Shown: positions 59,999-64,000 of the stretch, one piece after another
Position numbering within the stretch: position 1 is the stretch's first letter
Layout of the letters: each line of letters starts with the position of its first letter
NCBI RefSeq assembly: GCF_020786625.1
Contig: NZ_JAJGRC010000003.1
Span: 186,001-250,000, forward strand
Length of the DNA: 64,000 bases
Origin: Salinicoccus sp. RF5
Lineage (GTDB): Bacteria > Bacillota > Bacilli > Staphylococcales > Salinicoccaceae
Direction: 5' to 3'
The notes under the pieces: model-generated
Database searches by the model: none
What the model saw: the letters and a program-made list of their open reading frames with translations, nothing else
Told to the model about the DNA's origin: nothing
Made by a program: the position numbers and the translations under genes

Positions 59999-60864
59999 AT
60001 TTCCTCCCTGGCAATCTGTATATGGTATTCCAATTTGTCGTCCAAGTCTTCGAGCAGGAATGCAGCTTCGCATTTGGTCAGGTGCTCTCTGGCAGGCTTG
60101 GGGTCCCTCAACGCGATGTAGATCAGTGTCATCAGGTGATGTGTTTTGCCCAGATAGAACATGGAGTTGTTTTCCTGGATGCGGATGAGCAGTTTGTAGC
60201 ATACTTCCAGGGCTTGGACATAGGATGCACTGTTATAGAGGCATATTGCATAGCCGTAGTGGAGCTGCTTGATCATGAAGCGTTCGAAACCGTCCACACG
60301 GGGGAAATCGAGAATGCGATTTCGGTGCTTATGGAAGAGGGTGAGGGCCTCATCATACCGATCCATAATGAGATAAAGGTCACCCAGGGTGTTGATGATC
60401 TCGAGTTCCAGCGACTTTATATTTTTGGCTTCCTCCATTAGTTCGAGGAGGATCTTTTCGGCCTGCACATACTTATCGTCGTTCCTTAAGTCGATTGCCG
60501 TGTATGTGCGGTAGAGCCGGTCATAGTTGCGGTATTTCAGATCGAAGCTGGGCTTTTCATTAATCGTTTTCTTGGCATCCTGAAGGGTCTGTTTGAGCAT
60601 CTCCGGATGCTTGAAATAGACATAGTCCCGCAGCTTGTCGAGATAGTAGTCGATCAGAGCATATTCGGATTCTTCATCTATGAACAGCGTCTGCATGCTG
60701 ATGCTGAGGCGCTGGCACAGTTTGTAGAGCACTTCCGCTGTAATTGCCGTATCCCCCCGTTCAAAACGGTAGATCGTCGTCATCCCACATATCCCCTCGG
60801 AAACTTCTTTGTGGGTCAGACCTTTTTGTTGTCGAATTTCCTTGAAGCGTTCATAATATCTCAT
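59983..60864 (-). CDS. HTH-TPR regulator of the RRNPP (PlcR/Rgg-like) type
   Basis: 293 residues. N-terminal XRE-type helix-turn-helix (FKEIRQQKGLTHKEVSEGI, then TTIYRFERGDTAITAE; residues about 8-50), followed to the end by helical repeats of the TPR kind (ILLELMEEAKNIKSLELEIIN, LGDLYLIMDRYDEALTLFHK, LHYGYAICLYNSASYVQALE, KTHHLMTLIYIALRDPKPAR). This is the build of PlcR, Rgg, PrgX and ComR, which bind small imported peptides with the TPR part. It is divergent from a small secreted-peptide gene with a shared inverted repeat. Start at 60864 with GGGGAGG 6 nt ahead. Peptide sensing is inferred; HTH-TPR proteins without a peptide also exist. Confidence 0.78.
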   Translation of the reverse strand: MRYYERFKEIRQQKGLTHKEVSEGICGMTTIYRFERGDTAITAEVLYKLCQRLSISMQTLFIDEESEYALIDYYLDKLRDYVYFKHPEMLKQTLQDAKKTINEKPSFDLKYRNYDRLYRTYTAIDLRNDDKYVQAEKILLELMEEAKNIKSLELEIINTLGDLYLIMDRYDEALTLFHKHRNRILDFPRVDGFERFMIKQLHYGYAICLYNSASYVQALEVCYKLLIRIQENNSMFYLGKTHHLMTLIYIALRDPKPAREHLTKCEAAFLLEDLDDKLEYHIQIAREEIEALG

Positions 60865-60886
60865 CGGTATCCTCCCCAATCAATTG

Positions 60887-60921
60887 AATGTTCACAATTT
60901 TTGCATATGTGAATATTGATA
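60887..60921. promoter_or_regulatory. Inverted repeat operator in the regulator-peptide intergenic region
   Basis: TTCACA (60891-60896) and TGTGAA (60908-60913) form a perfect inverted repeat with an 11-bp centre; matching AAT/ATT extend it after one mismatch. TTCACA resembles a -35 box, and TATTGA 17 bp later is a possible -10. The 17-bp motif ATTTTTGCATATGTGAA (60897-60913) recurs at 6407-6423. A good candidate for autoregulated divergent control. Confidence 0.6.
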
Positions 60922-60974
60922 GAATATTTGGAATGCTGCATAATATAGTTATAAACATCGAAGGTGGTGATGGC

Positions 60975-61154
60975 ATGAAAAAGATTATCAGTGCTTTGGT
61001 AGTGAGTACAATTCTATTGGGCTCATTCTCAGCAGTCAATACTTCTACAGCAGAAGCGAGTGTTGTAAAAGGTGGCTATGAAGAAGTTGGGACTTTCGGT
61101 AAAGGTTCCGGTTATCTTCCTGATGGAAGGCCAGCCCCTATCGGTGTTTATTAG
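60975..61154 (+). CDS. Small secreted peptide precursor, putative signalling peptide
   Basis: 59 residues. A clear Sec signal peptide (KK, then hydrophobic ISALVVSTILLGSF) ends near AEA-S at about residue 28/29, giving a mature part of about 31 residues that ends PDGRPAPIGVY. RBS AAGGTGG 7-8 nt before the ATG. It is divergent from the HTH-TPR regulator (111 bp between starts) and closed by a strong terminator. Size, export and position fit a PapR- or Phr-like pro-peptide cut to a short signal, likely from the C-terminus. It could instead be a secreted bacteriocin-like or structural peptide. Not recognised as a known family. Confidence 0.7.
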   Translation: MKKIISALVVSTILLGSFSAVNTSTAEASVVKGGYEEVGTFGKGSGYLPDGRPAPIGVY

Positions 61155-61197
61155 CAACTTCTAGTAAGTTCATTTTTTCCTTACCCTTAATTGGATT

Positions 61198-61256
61198 CCC
61201 TCTGCCCCGAAATGCACCCGACCTCTTAATAATTTTGGGCAGAGGGTCTTTTTTTT
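61198..61256 (+). terminator. Terminator of the peptide gene, with long loop
   Basis: Perfect 10-bp stem (61198-61207 with 61237-61246), 29-nt loop, then a T-rich run. ACCCGACCTC in the loop (61216-61225) can pair with GAGGTCAGGT at 61266-61275 past the T run, with one mismatch. Confidence 0.88.
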
Positions 61257-61356
61257 GTTCCAAATGAGGTCAGGTTAAATTTTTTAGGACATGATAATAA
61301 TACCATATACTATATATTAAACTCGACTGTGAAGGGGAGATCCGGCGCAGTCTTTT

Positions 61357-61365
61357 TGTTATAAT
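61357..61365 (+). promoter_or_regulatory. Extended -10 promoter of the Nudix gene
   Basis: TGTTATAAT is an extended -10 element 30 bp before the start codon; no clear -35. Confidence 0.55.
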
Positions 61366-61394
61366 GGCCGTATTATAAAACTTTGGAGGATATC

Positions 61395-61799
61395 ATGAAG
61401 AAATATATCAGAGTCGTTGGTGCTGTCATAGTGAATGAAAAGGATGAGATATTGTGTGCACAGAGGCCTGAAGGCAAGAATCTGGCGCTGATGTGGGAAT
61501 TCCCCGGAGGCAAGATTGAAGCGGGTGAGGCACCGGCCGAAGCGCTGAAGCGTGAGCTGATGGAAGAGATGGAATGCGAAATAGAAGTGGGGGAGCGGAT
61601 CACCACCACAGTGCATGACTATGACTTCGGAACGGTCGAACTGACGACCTATTATGCGAAGCAGCTGTCGGGGGAAATCCAGCTCCTCGAGCATATCGAT
61701 ATGAAATGGCTGGCACGCAGGGACATCGAAGCACTCGACTGGGCACCTGCTGACATTCCGGCCATCGAACTGATCAAAAATGGCAGCCCGGCGAAATAG
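61395..61799 (+). CDS. Nudix hydrolase of the MutT type
   Basis: 134 residues. The Nudix box GGKIEAGEAPAEALKRELMEE (in part) lies near residues 35-57 with all catalytic glutamates. Layout and size match MutT-type 8-oxo-dGTP diphosphatases, including the ALMWEFPGG start. Start at 61395 behind TTGGAGG; the TTG at 61383 is less likely. Probably cleans oxidised nucleotides. Confidence 0.87.
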   Translation: MKKYIRVVGAVIVNEKDEILCAQRPEGKNLALMWEFPGGKIEAGEAPAEALKRELMEEMECEIEVGERITTTVHDYDFGTVELTTYYAKQLSGEIQLLEHIDMKWLARRDIEALDWAPADIPAIELIKNGSPAK

Positions 61800-61806
61800 G
61801 GCAGGG

Positions 61807-61834
61807 ACCCGGTTCTTCGGAACCGGGTTTTATA
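61807..61834 (+). terminator. Terminator with UUCG tetraloop
   Basis: 9-bp stem (61807-61815 with 61820-61828) closed by C(UUCG)G, an extra-stable loop, then TTTT. Confidence 0.9.
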
Positions 61835-61898
61835 GTGGAAGAATATCGGAATTTTCAGTATAATGTTCCCTATACAAATTAAGGAGTGTTCTGATTAA

Positions 61899-62963
61899 AT
61901 GAAAGTTTCCATAGTTGGTGCAGGCAATGGGGGAGTTGTAGCTGCAGCAGATCTGACCGCAAGAGGCCACGAAGTGACGCTGTACCACTCCCTCCAGGCG
62001 TTGAAGGACCCCCATGAGGACATCATGCAGGGTAAAGTGAATTTCAAGGGCGAGGCGCTCTATTTCCACAATTTCACCCAAGATCCGCTCGAAGCGGTGA
62101 AGGATGCAGAAGTGATCATGACATGTCTGCCGACCCATATACTCGCGCAGATGTTCGATGAACTCATCCCATATCTCGAGGATGGCCAGATGGTCTTCAT
62201 AAATGGTGCAAGTGCGATGAACAGCATGATGCTCACCAATCTGTTGAAGGAGAAGCGACCCGAAGTTTCGGTTCTGATCGGGGAATCGATGTCCCTGACA
62301 TATGCTGCACGATATGATTATGAAGAAAACGATGCGGATATCATACTGAGGAGCAAGCATAATCTGTTCAGTGCATATCCGAGCAGTGATACTGAGATAA
62401 TGATGGAAAAGCTCGGCGTGCTATATGATACGCTCGTACCGGCTGCGAACATCATTGAAACAGCATTGAACAATGGAAACCCGGAGAGCCATCCGGCCCC
62501 TTCCATATTGAATACGGGCTTCATCGACAATCATGGGGAGGAGTTCTACCTCTACCGCGACGGGGTGACCCATCATACGGTCAAAGTGATCGAGGCGATA
62601 GATGAAGAGCGCCAGAAGATATGCGAGGCCCTCGAATTTGAAGCGCTGGACAAAGCCGCACGTTCGGAAAGAAGCACCTATTTCGAGCCGGGCAAGCCGC
62701 TTAAGGAGCAGTACAACGAAAGCCCGGTACTGAAGGATCTGGTAGGTCCCGTGACGTTGAACAACCGGTATGTCGTGGAGGATGTGGGCTACGGTCTTGT
62801 CCTGTGGAAGAGCATTGCTGAAGCGGTGGGTGTCGAGACGCCTTCGATCGATTCCATCATCCATCTGACTTCACTGATGCTTGAAGTTGATTTCACGCGG
62901 GAGGGACTGACGCTTGAGAAGATTGGTCTGGACGGCACAAAGGACCTGAACGCACAAGTATAG
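61899..62963 (+). CDS. NAD(P)-dependent octopine/nopaline-type opine dehydrogenase
   Basis: 354 residues. Rossmann motif VSIVGAGNGGVVAAADL at the N-terminus; MTCLPTHILAQMF; GESMSLTYAARYD; and the catalytic domain with NNGNPESHPAPSILNTG, whose His and the preceding Asn are typical of opine dehydrogenases. Such enzymes reductively join an amino acid and a keto acid; in staphylococci CntM makes staphylopine. No cntK, cntL or transporter genes lie within the window, so the product is open. A -10 TATAAT at 61859-61864 precedes it. Confidence 0.83.
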   Translation: MKVSIVGAGNGGVVAAADLTARGHEVTLYHSLQALKDPHEDIMQGKVNFKGEALYFHNFTQDPLEAVKDAEVIMTCLPTHILAQMFDELIPYLEDGQMVFINGASAMNSMMLTNLLKEKRPEVSVLIGESMSLTYAARYDYEENDADIILRSKHNLFSAYPSSDTEIMMEKLGVLYDTLVPAANIIETALNNGNPESHPAPSILNTGFIDNHGEEFYLYRDGVTHHTVKVIEAIDEERQKICEALEFEALDKAARSERSTYFEPGKPLKEQYNESPVLKDLVGPVTLNNRYVVEDVGYGLVLWKSIAEAVGVETPSIDSIIHLTSLMLEVDFTREGLTLEKIGLDGTKDLNAQV

Positions 62964-63002
62964 AAATATCCCCGGCTCATCAAGAAGCCAGGGATATCCA
63001 TC

Positions 63003-63419
63003 CTATTCATTCTTATTATGGACGATGGTTTCAGCACCGCGGTTTTCGGCAATTTCCTTTGCCCGACTGATTGCGTCATTCTTGTTGTCGTATGTGTTGC
63101 TCGGGCGTTTTGCCCCCTTGGTCTGGACTTTCCATTCGTCATCCTCAAAGAAGACCTCCACATTATTGTCTGCAATCTTGCCTCCCTGTGAACCGGGATC
63201 CTTTTCATGGTCGGTGACCTTTTCATTTTTGAGTTCATCCAGTTCCTTCTGGGAAGCATCCTGGTACCATTCCTGCGCCTGCTCGGTGCCGATCGGGATG
63301 GCACGGCCTTCGTCGTAGCCTTCCTCAAGCAGGGCATTGATGATGTCAATCGCCTTTTTACGCTCCAGCTTCTCCATGTTCTTCAAAGAATCCGGATAGT
63401 CGTTCATTGTATAAGGCAT
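63003..63419 (-). CDS. DUF2188-type stress-related small protein
   Basis: 138 residues. N-terminal helical part (NDYPDSLKNMEKLERKKA; INALLEEGYDEGRAIPIGTE) linked to a C-terminal DUF2188-like half (NNVEVFFEDDEWKVQTKGAK; SNTYDNKNDAISRAKEIAEN). The two halves resemble separate small families often seen near stress or cation genes, so this may be a fusion. Start at 63419 behind AAAGGGG. Charged, no membrane segment; function unknown. Confidence 0.68.
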   Translation of the reverse strand: MPYTMNDYPDSLKNMEKLERKKAIDIINALLEEGYDEGRAIPIGTEQAQEWYQDASQKELDELKNEKVTDHEKDPGSQGGKIADNNVEVFFEDDEWKVQTKGAKRPSNTYDNKNDAISRAKEIAENRGAETIVHNKNE

Positions 63420-63487
63420 CTCCATTTCCCCTTTCATCAATATTTAGTATTATAATACCCATACAGAGGAAAGTTAAAGGTGATAAT

Positions 63488-63886
63488 ATGCTGTTTACAT
63501 TTACCGTAACATCCAAAATGAGGGAAGAGTACATCAATATCGATGCACTTGTCGAGGAAGCACTCGAAAAGAGCGGAGTCGAAGCGGGCATCATGACAAT
63601 CTTCACTCCGCACACGACGGCCGGAATCACGATCAATGAAAATGCAGACCCTGATGTGACACGTGACCTGGTCTATGGAATGAACATGACGTTCGACAAT
63701 AAGAAGGAGTACAGGCATGCAGAGGGCAATTCGGACTCCCATATGAAGTCCTCGTTGACGGGTGCCAGCGAGACCCTGATCATAGATGGCGGCGAAGTCA
63801 TCTATGGCACATGGCAGAGTACCTATTTTGCCGAGTTCGACGGACCGAGGGACCGCAAGGTGCACATCAAAGTGATTGAAGGGTAG
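63488..63886 (+). CDS. YjbQ/UPF0047 secondary thiamine-phosphate synthase-like protein
   Basis: 132 residues. Family motifs: TIFTPHTTAGITINENADPDV in part, AEGNSDSHMKSSLTG with the metal-type His, and GTWQSTYFAEFDGPRDRKV. YjbQ proteins can replace ThiE weakly and are widespread, with a real role unclear. Start at 63488 behind AAAGGTGAT. It is divergent from the DUF2188 gene. Confidence 0.88.
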   Translation: MLFTFTVTSKMREEYINIDALVEEALEKSGVEAGIMTIFTPHTTAGITINENADPDVTRDLVYGMNMTFDNKKEYRHAEGNSDSHMKSSLTGASETLIIDGGEVIYGTWQSTYFAEFDGPRDRKVHIKVIEG

Positions 63887-63890
63887 AAAT

Positions 63891-63918
63891 AAAAAAACCT
63901 GCACCGTGTGGATGCAGG
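63891..63918 (-). terminator. Terminator for a gene beyond the right edge
   Basis: CCTGCA (63898-63903) pairs with TGCAGG (63913-63918), with CC/GG inside. A long A run (63891-63897) lies on its left, so on the minus strand it reads as a stem followed by a T run. No minus-strand gene is seen to its right within the window, so it should end a gene lying outside. Confidence 0.72.
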
Positions 63919-64000
63919 AAAAATAGGAGAAATTTTTAAGAAAATGGAATAGGTTAGTTAATAGTGATTAACTACTATTATAATACTGAATTTTCAGATA

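Noticed and set aside
1-64000. tRNA, rRNA, riboswitch, insertion sequence or prophage
   Set aside because: No cloverleaf, rRNA-like stretch, T-box or known riboswitch core, transposase or phage gene was recognised on either strand.

Overview
The window reads as chromosomal DNA of a Gram-positive coccus of the Staphylococcaceae with fairly high GC (about half G+C by eye). Salinicoccus, Jeotgalicoccus or a close relative would fit; this is inference from gene content and style. Supporting signs are AGGAGG-type ribosome sites, cre-type catabolite sites, lipoproteins with short lipoboxes, PTS sugar uptake, a pyroglutamate (pxp) cluster with a biotin-carboxylase pair as in staphylococci, and MarR, LacI and PucR regulators. 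I found no rRNA, tRNA, CRISPR array, insertion sequence or phage gene. Almost every base lies in a gene or a short intergenic region, and many genes are closed by clear hairpin terminators.

Layout, left to right. 0.2-2.9 kb: a type IV restriction pair, mcrB with an EVE-like N-terminal domain plus mcrC, AT-richer than its surroundings. 2.9-7.6 kb: an SRPBCC protein, a MarR-family redox regulator with a flavoprotein disulfide reductase, two envelope proteins, RlmA and a small membrane protein. 7.8-10.8 kb: an acyltransferase, DUF6320 and alpha/beta hydrolase trio. 10.9-14.8 kb: a sucrose regulon (LacI-type repressor, PTS permease, sucrose-6-phosphate hydrolase). 14.9-17.5 kb: diaminopropionate ammonia-lyase and a beta-propeller membrane protein that seems to start at ATC. 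17.5-24.7 kb: a divergent aromatic ring-degradation locus, with a XylR-N/V4R/PucR-type regulator facing a six-gene meta-cleavage operon that carries its own FMN adenylyltransferase. 24.9-31.2 kb: a DMT exporter, a UvrA-like ABC protein, a RocB-like peptidase and a carbamoylase.

31.3-40 kb is a pyroglutamate block: pxpB, pxpC, biotin carrier, biotin carboxylase, pxpA, an NRAMP-like transporter and DUF1445, then an orphan peptide-binding lipoprotein and pyrrolidone-carboxylate peptidase. 40-49.2 kb holds nagB, msrA, a NatAB-type ABC exporter, a multidrug ABC half-exporter, a VanZ protein, a PH-domain protein, an iron-siderophore lipoprotein, an M23-type protein and a 3-methyladenine glycosylase. 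49.3-55 kb holds small membrane and thiamine-binding proteins, a phosphoesterase, an aldehyde dehydrogenase with DUF779 under a perfect cre site, and a BCCT carrier. 55.1-58 kb holds an imperfect tandem repeat and divergent nagA/nagE. 58-63.9 kb holds an iron alcohol dehydrogenase, a lipoprotein, a GNAT enzyme, a probable peptide-sensing regulator with a divergent pre-peptide gene, a Nudix hydrolase, an orphan opine-type dehydrogenase, a DUF2188 protein and YjbQ.

The best candidate for an undescribed system is the HTH-TPR (RRNPP-like) regulator at 59983-60864 with the secreted 59-residue peptide gene at 60975-61154. They share an intergenic region holding an inverted repeat (TTCACA-N11-TGTGAA). 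The second is the aromatic operon with a built-in FAD-making enzyme and a regulator that combines a XylR-type sensor with a PucR-type DNA-binding end. Functions are assigned by reading motifs, without database searches.
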